From JBDTNQ01 sp039933635 (GTDB lineage Bacteria > Acidobacteriota > Vicinamibacteria > Vicinamibacterales > SCN-69-37): a stretch of DNA of 64,000 nt. The position numbers and the translations under genes are program-made. The DNA is taken from the NCBI GenBank assembly GCA_039933635.1, contig JBDTNQ010000005.1, forward strand, positions 1 to 64,000, written 5' to 3'. Positions 1-8,326 of this stretch are shown piece after piece. Numbering within the stretch: the stretch's first letter is position 1; each line of letters starts with the position of its first letter. The notes beneath the pieces are model-generated. The model had not been told where the DNA came from. It did no database searches and worked only from the letters and a program-made list of their open reading frames with translations.

Positions 1-3000
1 GGCGAGATTCTCGAGCTGAAGAACACCATCAACACGATGGTCGACCAGCTCAACGCGTTCGCCTCGGAAGTCACGCGCGTCGCGCGCGAGGTCGGCACCG
101 AAGGCAAGCTCGGTGGACAGGCGGACGTCGGCGGGGTGGCCGGCACGTGGAAGAACCTCACGGACAACGTGAACTCGATGGCGGCGAACCTGACGGGCCA
201 GGTCCGCAACATCGCGGAAGTCGCCACGGCCGTGGCGCGCGGCGATCTCTCGCGCAAGATCACGGTCGACGTGAAGGGCGAGATTCTCGAGCTGAAGGAC
301 ACCATCAACACGATGGTCGACCAGCTCAACGGCTTCGCTTCGGAAGTGAGCCGCGTGGCCCGCGAGGTCGGCACCGAGGGTCAGCTCGGTGGTCAGGCGG
401 CCGTGCCGGGTGTGGCCGGCACGTGGAAGGACCTCACCGACAACGTCAACTCGATGGCGTCGAACCTGACGAGTCAGGTGCGCAACATCGCGGCGGTGAC
501 GACCGCGGTCGCGCAGGGCGACCTGTCGCGCAAGATCACGGTCGACGTCAAGGGCGAGATTTTCGAGCTGAAGGACACCATCAACACGATGGTCGACCAG
601 CTCAACGCGTTCGCGTCGGAAGTCACGCGCGTTGCGCGCGAAGTCGGCACCGAGGGCAAGCTCGGCGGGCAGGCGATCGTGCCGGGCGTGGCCGGCACGT
701 GGAAGGACCTCACCGACAACGTCAACCAGATGGCCGGCAATCTCACGGCGCAGGTCCGCAACATCGCGGACGTGACAATCGCCGTTGCCGCCGGCGACCT
801 GTCCAAGAAGATCACAGTCGACGTCCGCGGCGAGATCCTGCAGCTCAAGGAAACCATCAACACGATGGTCGAGCAGCTGCGGTCGTTCGCCGCCGAAGTC
901 ACGCGCGTCGCGCGCGAGGTCGGCACCGAAGGCAAGCTCGGCGGCCAGGCGGCGGTGCCCGGCGTCGGTGGCACGTGGAAAGACCTCACGGATTCGGTCA
1001 ACGCGATGGCCGGCAACCTGACGACCCAGGTCCGGAACATCGCGGAAGTCACGACCGCCGTGGCGCGCGGCGACCTGTCGCGCAAGATCACGGTCGACGT
1101 CAAGGGCGAGATTCTCGAGCTGAAGAACACCATCAATACGATGGTCGACCAACTGCGCGCGTTTGCCGCCGAGGTCACGCGCGTGGCGCGCGAGGTCGGC
1201 ACCGAGGGTAAGCTCGGCGGCCAGGCCGTCGTGCCGGACGTCGGCGGCACCTGGAAGGACCTCACCGACTCGGTCAACGTCATGGCCACGAACCTCACCG
1301 ACCAGGTTCGCGGCATCGTCAAGGTCGTGACCGCGGTGGCGACGGGCAATCTCCGCCAGCGGCTGACGGTCGAGGCGAAGGGCGAGGTCGCGGCCCTGGC
1401 CGAGACCATCAACGACATGACCGACACGCTCGCGACGTTTGCCGAGCAGGTCACCAACGTCGCCCGTGAAGTCGGCGTCGATGGGCGACTCGGCGGCCAG
1501 GCGCACGTGCCCGGCGCCTCCGGGACATGGAAAGACCTCACCGGCAACGTCAACCTTCTTGCGGCGAACCTCACCAACCAGGTGCGCGCGATCGCGGAGG
1601 TCGCGACGGCCGTCACGAAGGGTGACCTGACGCGGTCCATTCAGGTTGAGGCACGCGGCGAAGTGGCCGACCTGAAGGACAGCATCAACACGATGATCAA
1701 CAACCTCCGTGGCACCACGGAGCGAAACGAGGAACAGGACTGGCTCAAGACGAACCTCGCGCGGTTCACCGGCATGCTGCAGGGCCAGCGCGACCTCGTG
1801 ACGGTCGGCAAGATGCTGCTCTCACAGCTGGCGCCGGTCGTCGACGCGCAGCAGGGCGCGTTGTACCAGATGGACGCGACGGGCGATCGGTCGGGCCTGT
1901 GGCTGCTCGCGAGCTATGCGTGCGGATCCGACCAGCCCGAGCGGCTGGCCCTCGGCGAAGGCCTGGTCGGCCAGTGCGCACTCGAGAAACAGCGCATTCT
2001 CCTGAATCGCGTACCTAAGAACTACGCACGGATTCGTTCGAGCCTTGGCGCTGCCAAACCCGCGAACGTCGTCGTGTTGCCCGTGCTGTTCGAGGGTGAA
2101 ACCCGCGCCGTCGTCGAGCTTGCCTCGTTGCACCAGTTCACGACGACGCACTTGACGTTCCTTGAACAGCTCACGCAGTCCATCGGCGTCGTTCTGAACA
2201 CGATCGAAGCGACGATGAGGACCGAGAACCTGCTCGAGCAGTCGCAGCAGCTCACGACCGAACTGCAGGTCCGGCAAGCCGAGTTGCAGCAGACAAACGA
2301 GGAACTGGCGTCGAAGGCCAAGCAGCTTGCCGAGCAGAACGTCGAAGTCGAGCGGAAGAACAACGAGGTCGAGCAGGCCAGGCGCGCACTCGAAGAAAAG
2401 GCGGCCGAGCTGGCGCTGACCTCGAAGTACAAGTCCGAGTTCCTGGCGAACATGTCGCACGAGCTCCGGACGCCGCTGAATTCCATTCTGATTCTGGGCC
2501 AGCAGCTGGCCGAGAACTCCTCGGGCAATCTGGCACCGAAGCAGGTCGACTTCGCGCGCAACATTCACTCGGCCGGCGCCGATCTGCTCACGCTCATCAA
2601 CGACATTCTCGATTTGTCGAAAATCGAATCCGGCACTGTCACGGTCGAAGCCGAGGAGATCACCTTCGCGTCGCTGCGCGACGCCGTGAATCGCACGTTC
2701 CACTCCGTGGCCGAGTCGAAGAGCCTCGCGTTCCACGTCGACATCGACACCGCGTTACCGCGCGCGTTCGTGTCCGACCCGAAGCGCCTCAATCAGGTGT
2801 TGAAGAACCTGCTGTCGAATGCGTTCAAGTTCACGGCCCAGGGACACATCGCCATGACCGTGCGTCAGGTCACGGAAGGCTGGCCGTCGGATCATCCGAT
2901 CCTGCAGTACGTGCAGAACGCCGTGGCGTTCGCCGTCACCGACACGGGCATCGGCATCGCGCCGGAGAAGCAGCGGCTGATTTTCGAGGCGTTTCACCAG

Positions 3001-4467
3001 GCCGATGCCGGCACCAGCCGGAAGTATGGCGGCACCGGCCTGGGCCTTGCGATCAGCCGCGAACTGGCGACGTTGCTCGGTGGCGATATCCGCCTGATCA
3101 GCGCGCCCGGCCAGGGCAGCACATTCACGCTCTACCTGCCGTTCTCCTACATGGGTCCCGCGCGCCCCGTCGTGAACTCTCCGGGGGAGCACGCTGCGTC
3201 GCTGCCCGCGATCGTGGATCCGCCCGCGCTGCCAGCCGGCGTCGTCATCGTGGAAGAGCCGATCATCGACGACCGCGGTGCGATCCGCCCCGGCGACATG
3301 ACACTGCTGATCGTCGAGGACGATCCGCACTACGCGCGCATCTTGCTGGGATTGGCGCGCGACCGCGGCTTCCGCGGCATCGTCGCGAACCGTGGCCAGA
3401 CGGCGCTGTCGCTCGCGAAGGAATTCCAGCCGACGGCCATCACCCTGGACGTGTTCCTGCCGGACATGCTGGGGTGGACGGTGCTGAACAACCTGAAGCT
3501 CGATCCGGCCACGCGGCATATTCCGGTGCAGATCCTGTCCGTGGAAGAAGAGCGGCAGCATGGGCTCTCACACGGTGCCTTCTCGTATCTCGTCAAGCCG
3601 GCGACGACGTCCGATATCGAGGCGGCGCTGGATCGGATCAAGACCTACATCGAGCCGCGCGTCCGCCGCCTGCTGATCGTGGAAGATGACGACGTCGAGC
3701 GCCAGAGTATCGTCGAACTCCTGTCTCACTCGGATATCGAGGTCGTCGCGGTGGGCACGGGTGAAGAGGCGATGTCGGCCCTGCTCAGCGGGCGGTTCGA
3801 ATGCTGCGTCGTCGACCTGCGCCTGCCGGACATGACGGGGTTCCAATTGCTGGATCTCATCCAGTCCGAACCCGGGCTCGCGGAGGTGCCGGTCGTGGTC
3901 TTCACCGGCAGGGACTTGTCGCCGGAAGAAGAGTCGCGCATTCGGACGGTCGCCAAGAGCATCCTGCTCAAGGACGTGCGCTCGCCGGAACGGCTGTTCG
4001 ACGAAACCGCGCTCTTCCTGCACCGCGTGGTGGCCGATCTTCCCGACGCCAAGCAGACCATGCTGGCCCAGCTGCACGGATCTAGCGAGGTCCTGCACGG
4101 CCGCCGTGTGCTTGTGGTGGACGATGACGTGCGAAACATCTTCGCGCTGTCGACGCTGCTGGAAAATCACGGCATGGAGGTGACGAGCGCAACGAACGGC
4201 CGCGATGCGATTGACGTCCTGCAGCGCCGGGACGACCTCAACGTCGTGCTCATGGACATCATGATGCCGGGCATGGATGGCTACGAGACGATGCGCGAAA
4301 TTCGTCGCGAGGCGCGGTTCCGCACGCTCCCGATTCTGGCGCTCACCGCCAAGGCAATGAAGGGTGACCGGGAGAAGTGCCTGGACGCCGGCGCGTCCGA
4401 CTACATCGCGAAGCCCGTGAACAGCGATCAGTTGCTGTCCTTGCTTCGCGTCTGGCTGCATCGGTAG
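1..4467 (+). CDS. Poly-HAMP hybrid sensor histidine kinase with three receiver domains (5' end outside window)
   Basis: Hybrid histidine kinase that would autophosphorylate and pass phosphate to attached receivers. The frame is open from base 1, so the N-terminus lies upstream. Counting from the ATG at 37: six 92-residue HAMP-type repeats (1-552) and the start of a seventh; GAF about 587-725; a Gln/Glu-rich coiled coil about 730-790; HisKA with His808 in SHELRTPLNS; HATPase with NLLSNAFKFT near 925, DTGIGIA and GGTGLGLA; then three receivers with Asp1138, Asp1260 and Asp1407. No membrane helix is visible in this part. The architecture recalls fungal group III (Nik1/Os-1) kinases and their bacterial relatives. 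Its stop codon overlaps the possible GTG start of the next hybrid kinase, so the two are probably one unit. Ligand unknown. Confidence 0.95.
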   Translation, partial: GEILELKNTINTMVDQLNAFASEVTRVAREVGTEGKLGGQADVGGVAGTWKNLTDNVNSMAANLTGQVRNIAEVATAVARGDLSRKITVDVKGEILELKDTINTMVDQLNGFASEVSRVAREVGTEGQLGGQAAVPGVAGTWKDLTDNVNSMASNLTSQVRNIAAVTTAVAQGDLSRKITVDVKGEIFELKDTINTMVDQLNAFASEVTRVAREVGTEGKLGGQAIVPGVAGTWKDLTDNVNQMAGNLTAQVRNIADVTIAVAAGDLSKKITVDVRGEILQLKETINTMVEQLRSFAAEVTRVAREVGTEGKLGGQAAVPGVGGTWKDLTDSVNAMAGNLTTQVRNIAEVTTAVARGDLSRKITVDVKGEILELKNTINTMVDQLRAFAAEVTRVAREVGTEGKLGGQAVVPDVGGTWKDLTDSVNVMATNLTDQVRGIVKVVTAVATGNLRQRLTVEAKGEVAALAETINDMTDTLATFAEQVTNVAREVGVDGRLGGQAHVPGASGTWKDLTGNVNLLAANLTNQVRAIAEVATAVTKGDLTRSIQVEARGEVADLKDSINTMINNLRGTTERNEEQDWLKTNLARFTGMLQGQRDLVTVGKMLLSQLAPVVDAQQGALYQMDATGDRSGLWLLASYACGSDQPERLALGEGLVGQCALEKQRILLNRVPKNYARIRSSLGAAKPANVVVLPVLFEGETRAVVELASLHQFTTTHLTFLEQLTQSIGVVLNTIEATMRTENLLEQSQQLTTELQVRQAELQQTNEELASKAKQLAEQNVEVERKNNEVEQARRALEEKAAELALTSKYKSEFLANMSHELRTPLNSILILGQQLAENSSGNLAPKQVDFARNIHSAGADLLTLINDILDLSKIESGTVTVEAEEITFASLRDAVNRTFHSVAESKSLAFHVDIDTALPRAFVSDPKRLNQVLKNLLSNAFKFTAQGHIAMTVRQVTEGWPSDHPILQYVQNAVAFAVTDTGIGIAPEKQRLIFEAFHQADAGTSRKYGGTGLGLAISRELATLLGGDIRLISAPGQGSTFTLYLPFSYMGPARPVVNSPGEHAASLPAIVDPPALPAGVVIVEEPIIDDRGAIRPGDMTLLIVEDDPHYARILLGLARDRGFRGIVANRGQTALSLAKEFQPTAITLDVFLPDMLGWTVLNNLKLDPATRHIPVQILSVEEERQHGLSHGAFSYLVKPATTSDIEAALDRIKTYIEPRVRRLLIVEDDDVERQSIVELLSHSDIEVVAVGTGEEAMSALLSGRFECCVVDLRLPDMTGFQLLDLIQSEPGLAEVPVVVFTGRDLSPEEESRIRTVAKSILLKDVRSPERLFDETALFLHRVVADLPDAKQTMLAQLHGSSEVLHGRRVLVVDDDVRNIFALSTLLENHGMEVTSATNGRDAIDVLQRRDDLNVVLMDIMMPGMDGYETMREIRREARFRTLPILALTAKAMKGDREKCLDAGASDYIAKPVNSDQLLSLLRVWLHR
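37..1692 (+). repeat. Tandem 276-bp repeats encoding 92-residue HAMP units
   Basis: Six consecutive in-frame units start at 37, 313, 589, 865, 1141 and 1417, each 276 bases. A typical unit begins MVDQLNAFASEVTRVAREVG and contains TWKDLTDNVN and GDLSRKITVDVKGEI. Units 1-5 are nearly identical in protein and close in DNA; unit 6 has diverged (MTDTLATFAEQV). A partial seventh starts at 1693. The conserved DNA suggests recent expansion or gene conversion, so copy number may vary and assembly here is error-prone. Confidence 0.95.
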
Positions 4468-4475
4468 TGGCGATC

Positions 4476-6152
4476 ATGGCCGGTTCCCCGTCCTGGCGTT
4501 CCAATCCTGCGCCCACCGGAGAGGGACCCGATCGGGCCCCGATCCTGGTCGTCGACGACCTGCCGATGAACCTGGACGCGATTGACGCGCTTCTGGTGGA
4601 GAGCGAATGCCGGGTGGTGCGGGCGCACTCGGCCGATCAGGCGCTGCTTGCCGTGCTCGAACAGGACTTCGCCGCGATTGTCTTGGACATCAAGATGCCG
4701 GGCATGAGTGGCATCGAACTCGCCGATCTCATCAAGACCCGGCCTCGATCGCGGCACACACCGATCCTGTTTCTGACGGCGCACATGTTCAACGAGGGTG
4801 AGATTCTGCGCGGATATGGCGCGGGCGCCGTCGACTACCTGACGAAGCCCGTTCACGCCGACATTCTGCGTTCGAAGATCGCCGTGTTCGTCGAGCTCTT
4901 TCGCAAGACGAGGGAGCTCGCACGCATGAACGACGTGCTCCGGCGCGAGGTGGCCGAACGGGAGCGCGCCGAAGAGGCGCTGCGTGTCGTGAACCAGGAG
5001 CTGGAAGAGCGCGTCCTGGAGCGGACGACCGCGTTGCAGCAGGCCGATCGGCGAAAGGACGAGTTTCTGGCCGTGCTGGGCCACGAACTCCGGAATCCGC
5101 TGGCGCCGATTCTGTCGGCCATCGAGCTGCTCGATGGGCAACAGGCGCCCCCGACCGCCCAGGAAAAAGCGCGGGGTGTGATCCGCCGGCAAATCCGGCA
5201 GATGACGCGACTGATTGACGATCTCCTGGATGTTGGGCGCATCACGAGCGATCGGCTGGTTCTCCGGCCGTCGACCGTGGAACTCGCAGCCGTTGTCGAC
5301 GCGGCGATCGAGACGTGCCGGCCCGCCATGGATGCGCGGGGCCACCGGCTGGACATCGGGCTGCCGGCCGAGCCGGTCCTTCTGCGGGTGGACGCGGCGC
5401 GTCTCTCGCAGGTGCTCTCGAACCTGCTCTCGAACGCCATCAAATACACCGCGCCCGCCGGGGGCATCTCCGTCATTGCGAGCGGTGGCCGGACCGGTTT
5501 GGACATCCGCGTGCGCGACACCGGCGCCGGCATCGACGCCAGCGTGTTGCCGACGATCTTCGAGCTGTTCGTGCAGGTCGAACAGCGTGACGGGTCGACG
5601 ACCGGTGGATTGGGCATCGGCCTGGCCCTGGCTCGGCAATTGGTCGAGATGCACGGTGGCACGATCCGGGCCGCAAGCGAGGGACTTGGGCGCGGTTCCG
5701 AATTCTCGATCTGGCTACCGCCCGGCGTTCTCGCCCAGGACGCCACGGCTGCCCTCGACGAATCCAGGGTGACCGGCAACGGTGCGGGACTGCGCGTCCT
5801 GGTTGTCGATGACAACGACGACGCGGCGGACATGCTGACGTACATGCTGACGAGCTGGGGACACGTTGCCCGGCCCGCCTACGACGGCGTCTCCGCGCTG
5901 GATGCGGCCGAAGTGTTCAGACCGGATGTCGTGCTTCTCGATCTCGGACTGCCTGGCCTCGACGGCTATGCCGTGGCCGAACGTCTCCGCGCCCGCCCAT
6001 GGGCTGCGACCGTCCCCATCTTCGCGGTGACCGGCCGGGGTCAGGACGAGGACCGGGCCCGGACGCGAGCCGCCGGGTTCCAAGGGCATTTCGTCAAACC
6101 GGTCGTCCCTGAGACCCTCCGCGACGCGCTCGAGAAGGCCGTGAACGTCTGA
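4476..6152 (+). CDS. Hybrid histidine kinase, REC-HisKA-HATPase-REC
   Basis: Soluble hybrid kinase of about 558 residues. An N-terminal receiver (phosphoacceptor Asp71 in VLDIKMPGMSG) is followed by a coiled coil rich in Glu/Arg, a HisKA domain with His203 in GHELRNPLAP, an HATPase domain (NLLSNAIKYT, DTGAGID, GLGIGLALA) and a C-terminal receiver (Asp489 in LLDLGLPGLDG). No membrane segment is seen, so it should act in the cytoplasm, probably taking signal through its N-terminal receiver from the poly-HAMP kinase just upstream. A GTG at 4467 overlapping the upstream TAG is an alternative start; ATG 4476 is chosen because the homologous part begins shortly after it. No separate output regulator lies next to it. 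Confidence 0.92.
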   Translation: MAGSPSWRSNPAPTGEGPDRAPILVVDDLPMNLDAIDALLVESECRVVRAHSADQALLAVLEQDFAAIVLDIKMPGMSGIELADLIKTRPRSRHTPILFLTAHMFNEGEILRGYGAGAVDYLTKPVHADILRSKIAVFVELFRKTRELARMNDVLRREVAERERAEEALRVVNQELEERVLERTTALQQADRRKDEFLAVLGHELRNPLAPILSAIELLDGQQAPPTAQEKARGVIRRQIRQMTRLIDDLLDVGRITSDRLVLRPSTVELAAVVDAAIETCRPAMDARGHRLDIGLPAEPVLLRVDAARLSQVLSNLLSNAIKYTAPAGGISVIASGGRTGLDIRVRDTGAGIDASVLPTIFELFVQVEQRDGSTTGGLGIGLALARQLVEMHGGTIRAASEGLGRGSEFSIWLPPGVLAQDATAALDESRVTGNGAGLRVLVVDDNDDAADMLTYMLTSWGHVARPAYDGVSALDAAEVFRPDVVLLDLGLPGLDGYAVAERLRARPWAATVPIFAVTGRGQDEDRARTRAAGFQGHFVKPVVPETLRDALEKAVNV

Positions 6153-6197
6153 AATTGACTTACCATAGGCCCGACATCCGGCCATTCAGACAGGTCA

Positions 6198-6213
6198 GCC
6201 GCTTACGAGCGGC
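6198..6213. other. Perfect 6-bp stem-loop ahead of the esterase
   Basis: GCCGCT-TACG-AGCGGC, between the kinase stop codon and the esterase start. There is no T tract, so it is not a typical terminator. It may simply be an mRNA leader hairpin. Confidence 0.4.
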
Positions 6214-6229
6214 GAGTGAGGGCGTGAGC

Positions 6230-7405
6230 ATGAGAGCAGCAGGGCTCGGTATTGGTGTGTTGATCGGATCGATCGTGGGCGTGGGCGCGCTGGTGGCGCA
6301 GAGCGCGACCACGCAACCGGCGCCTGCCACGCCGCCGGCGGCACAGGCACCAGCGGCAACTCCAGCGGCGGCACCTCGTCCGCAACCGCCGACACGCGAT
6401 CCGCACACGCCGGGTTACGTTGACGCGAAGGAATTGCCGGACGGCACCGTGCCGCCTTCAGACGTCGACGGCAACTTCATCATCGGTCCCACCCATCCGC
6501 CGGCACCCGAAACCATCGTGCAGGAGGGTGTGCCTCAAGGCACCGTCTACAAGTTCACGATGAGCTCGGCTGACAGCAAGATGTATCCCGGCATCGCGCG
6601 TGATCCGGGCACGTTCGGCACGCCGGATCCGAACGATCCGTCCAACCTCATCGTCACGACCAGTCATCCGGCGCCCTACACGCGGAACGTCTCGGTGTAC
6701 GTGCCCAAGCAGTACGTCGCGGGCGCGGTGGCGCCGTTCATCGTCGGCGCCGACGGACCCGATCAGTTGCTGTTCACCACACTCGACAACCTGATCGCGC
6801 AGAAGCGCGTGCCCCTGATGGTGGCCATTTCCATCGGCAATGGCAGCGGCGACGCGCAGGGCAGCCAGCGCGGGCTGGAATACGACACCATGTCCGGGAG
6901 ATACGCGGAGTTCGTCGAAACGGAGGTGCTGCCGCGCGTCGAGAAGGAGGCCGGCGTCAGACTGACAAAGGATCCTGATGGCCGCGCGACGATGGGCGGG
7001 AGCTCGGGGGGCATCGCGGCGTTCAGCATGGCGTGGTACCGCAACGACCTGTATCACCGCGTGCTCGCGTATTCGATCACGGCCGTCAATCAGCAGTGGC
7101 CGCACGACCCGGCGATGCCGGGCGGCGCGTGGGAATACCACCGGAAGATCATCCCCAACAGTCCCGTGAAGCCGATCCGCGTATGGCTCGAGGTGGGCGA
7201 TCGCGACTTGATGAATCCGAACGTGATGCGTGACGACATGCACGACTGGGTGCTCGCGAGCGAAAACATGGCCCGCGTGCTGGCGGCCAAGGGCTATCAC
7301 TACCAGTTCACATTTGCGCGCAACACAGGCCACACCGAGCGGCCGACGAAGCAGCAGACGCTCCCGCAAGCACTGGAGTACGTGTGGAAGGGCTATCCCA
7401 AGTAG
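6230..7405 (+). CDS. Secreted esterase of the enterochelin esterase / esterase D family
   Basis: Predicted exported alpha/beta-hydrolase of about 391 residues. The ATG at 6230 gives a signal peptide (MRAAGLGIGVLIGSIVGVGA...AQS) followed by a long Ala/Pro/Gln-rich linker to about residue 60. The catalytic domain has the nucleophile motif GGSSGG (Ser259), a likely acid in EVGDRDL and the catalytic His368 in NTGHTERP, the order found in PF00756 esterases. Such enzymes cleave siderophore lactones, feruloyl esters or acyl groups on sugars; the substrate cannot be read from sequence. It stands alone on this strand and converges with the MpaB-type gene after only 10 bases. GTG 6224 is an alternative start. 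Confidence 0.85.
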   Translation: MRAAGLGIGVLIGSIVGVGALVAQSATTQPAPATPPAAQAPAATPAAAPRPQPPTRDPHTPGYVDAKELPDGTVPPSDVDGNFIIGPTHPPAPETIVQEGVPQGTVYKFTMSSADSKMYPGIARDPGTFGTPDPNDPSNLIVTTSHPAPYTRNVSVYVPKQYVAGAVAPFIVGADGPDQLLFTTLDNLIAQKRVPLMVAISIGNGSGDAQGSQRGLEYDTMSGRYAEFVETEVLPRVEKEAGVRLTKDPDGRATMGGSSGGIAAFSMAWYRNDLYHRVLAYSITAVNQQWPHDPAMPGGAWEYHRKIIPNSPVKPIRVWLEVGDRDLMNPNVMRDDMHDWVLASENMARVLAAKGYHYQFTFARNTGHTERPTKQQTLPQALEYVWKGYPK

Positions 7406-7415
7406 GCGCGGCGCG

Positions 7416-8210
7416 TCATCGTCGCGACGCTCCCCACTGTGCGAGACGCCGAGGCGTGATGCTCCGAACGCCTCGAATGAATTGCGTGGCGCGTTGTCCG
7501 CGCGCGCTTTCGTTTTGATCGCGCTCGAAGCCGTACTGTCGTAGAAGATCGTCAGGCAAGGTGCTGATCGTGAACTGACGATTCAGCCACCTGACCGGCC
7601 AGATGGCGGCGCTCATCGGCGGGGAGAGAACCGCGCTGGCCACCGATTTCGCATCGTCGCCGACACACAGCGCCCCGGATGCCTCGATGGCGCCGACGCA
7701 TTCGACGAGCGCTCGCCAGGTCCTGGGAACCTCGGCCAGCCGGGCGCCGAGCCTGACGGCGATCGGCGCGGATTCCTCGCAGTAGGCGTCGCGTTCGACG
7801 TCGTTGAGCGGTCTCACGAACGCATCGTGCGCGAGCACGACCGACTCCAGCAGGCTCACGTGCACCCACAGCAACAGGTCGGGATCGTTCGCGGAGTACG
7901 GCGTGCCCTTTGGAAACCGGCCCACGGCGCGCTCGAGCGTACCGTTGACCCGGTCGTGAATGGCCCGGATGCCGGCCAGCGCGCGTGCTTGTGCGGCGGC
8001 GTCGCCGAAGGTGAGGGCCAGCATGGCTCCGACGGTATGCCGCAGGCGCACCGCGGCCCCAACCGGCCCGCTCCGGAACGAGCTGTGCGCTGCGACGGCC
8101 GCGGCCATCAGCGGATGCGAGAGCTGCAACAGGATCGCTCTCGACCATCCCAGCAGGACGAGCCGCTCTGCGTGAATCCGCCGTGACACGACTGGTGCGG
8201 ACTCGACCAT
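7416..8210 (-). CDS. MpaB/Lcp-type oxygenase family protein (DUF2236)
   Basis: About 264 residues of the MPAB/Lcp catalytic family (PF09995), whose characterised members (latex-clearing protein, MpaB) are b-type-haem oxygenases cleaving C=C bonds in isoprenoids. Family features seen: LVLLGWSRAILLQLSHPLMA with the candidate haem-region His, a following AAHSSF, the helix IRAIHDRVNG, and DPDLLLWVHVSLLESVV. The start is set at 8210, where the family homology begins (MVESAPVVSRRIHAERL); the longer open frame reaching 8468 antisense to lhr is an artefact. No signal peptide is evident. Substrate unknown. It is divergent from lhr, 116 bases away. Confidence 0.8.
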   Translation of the reverse strand: MVESAPVVSRRIHAERLVLLGWSRAILLQLSHPLMAAAVAAHSSFRSGPVGAAVRLRHTVGAMLALTFGDAAAQARALAGIRAIHDRVNGTLERAVGRFPKGTPYSANDPDLLLWVHVSLLESVVLAHDAFVRPLNDVERDAYCEESAPIAVRLGARLAEVPRTWRALVECVGAIEASGALCVGDDAKSVASAVLSPPMSAAIWPVRWLNRQFTISTLPDDLLRQYGFERDQNESARGQRATQFIRGVRSITPRRLAQWGASRR

Positions 8211-8267
8211 CGCGCTTGACGCTAACACTGATCGGTTTGTTTCGGCTCCGCCGCGTGGTTTGTTGGG

Positions 8268-8304
8268 CCCAGAACCCAGAACCGAACCTCGGAACCCAGA
8301 ACCT
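8268..8304. repeat. Direct copies of GAACCCAGAACC in an intergenic spacer
   Basis: The dodecamer GAACCCAGAACC occurs at 8272-8283 and 8292-8303, exactly 20 bases apart, with a degenerate GAACC between. A reverse-complement copy lies at 40885-40896 in another intergenic region. Confidence 0.6.
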
Positions 8305-8314
8305 CCTCCCTGAG

Positions 8315-8320
8315 TAATAT
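8315..8320 (+). promoter_or_regulatory. TAATAT -10 element, leaderless-type, for lhr
   Basis: TAATAT is followed by exactly six bases and then the GTG start at 8327, with no Shine-Dalgarno sequence between. A transcript starting 6-8 bases after the -10 would begin at the start codon. No convincing -35 is seen. Confidence 0.55.
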
Positions 8321-8326
8321 CGAAGC

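Noticed and set aside
37..1692. Possible CRISPR or other non-coding tandem repeat
   Set aside because: The 276-base period is a multiple of three, and every unit encodes the same HAMP pattern in one frame without spacers.
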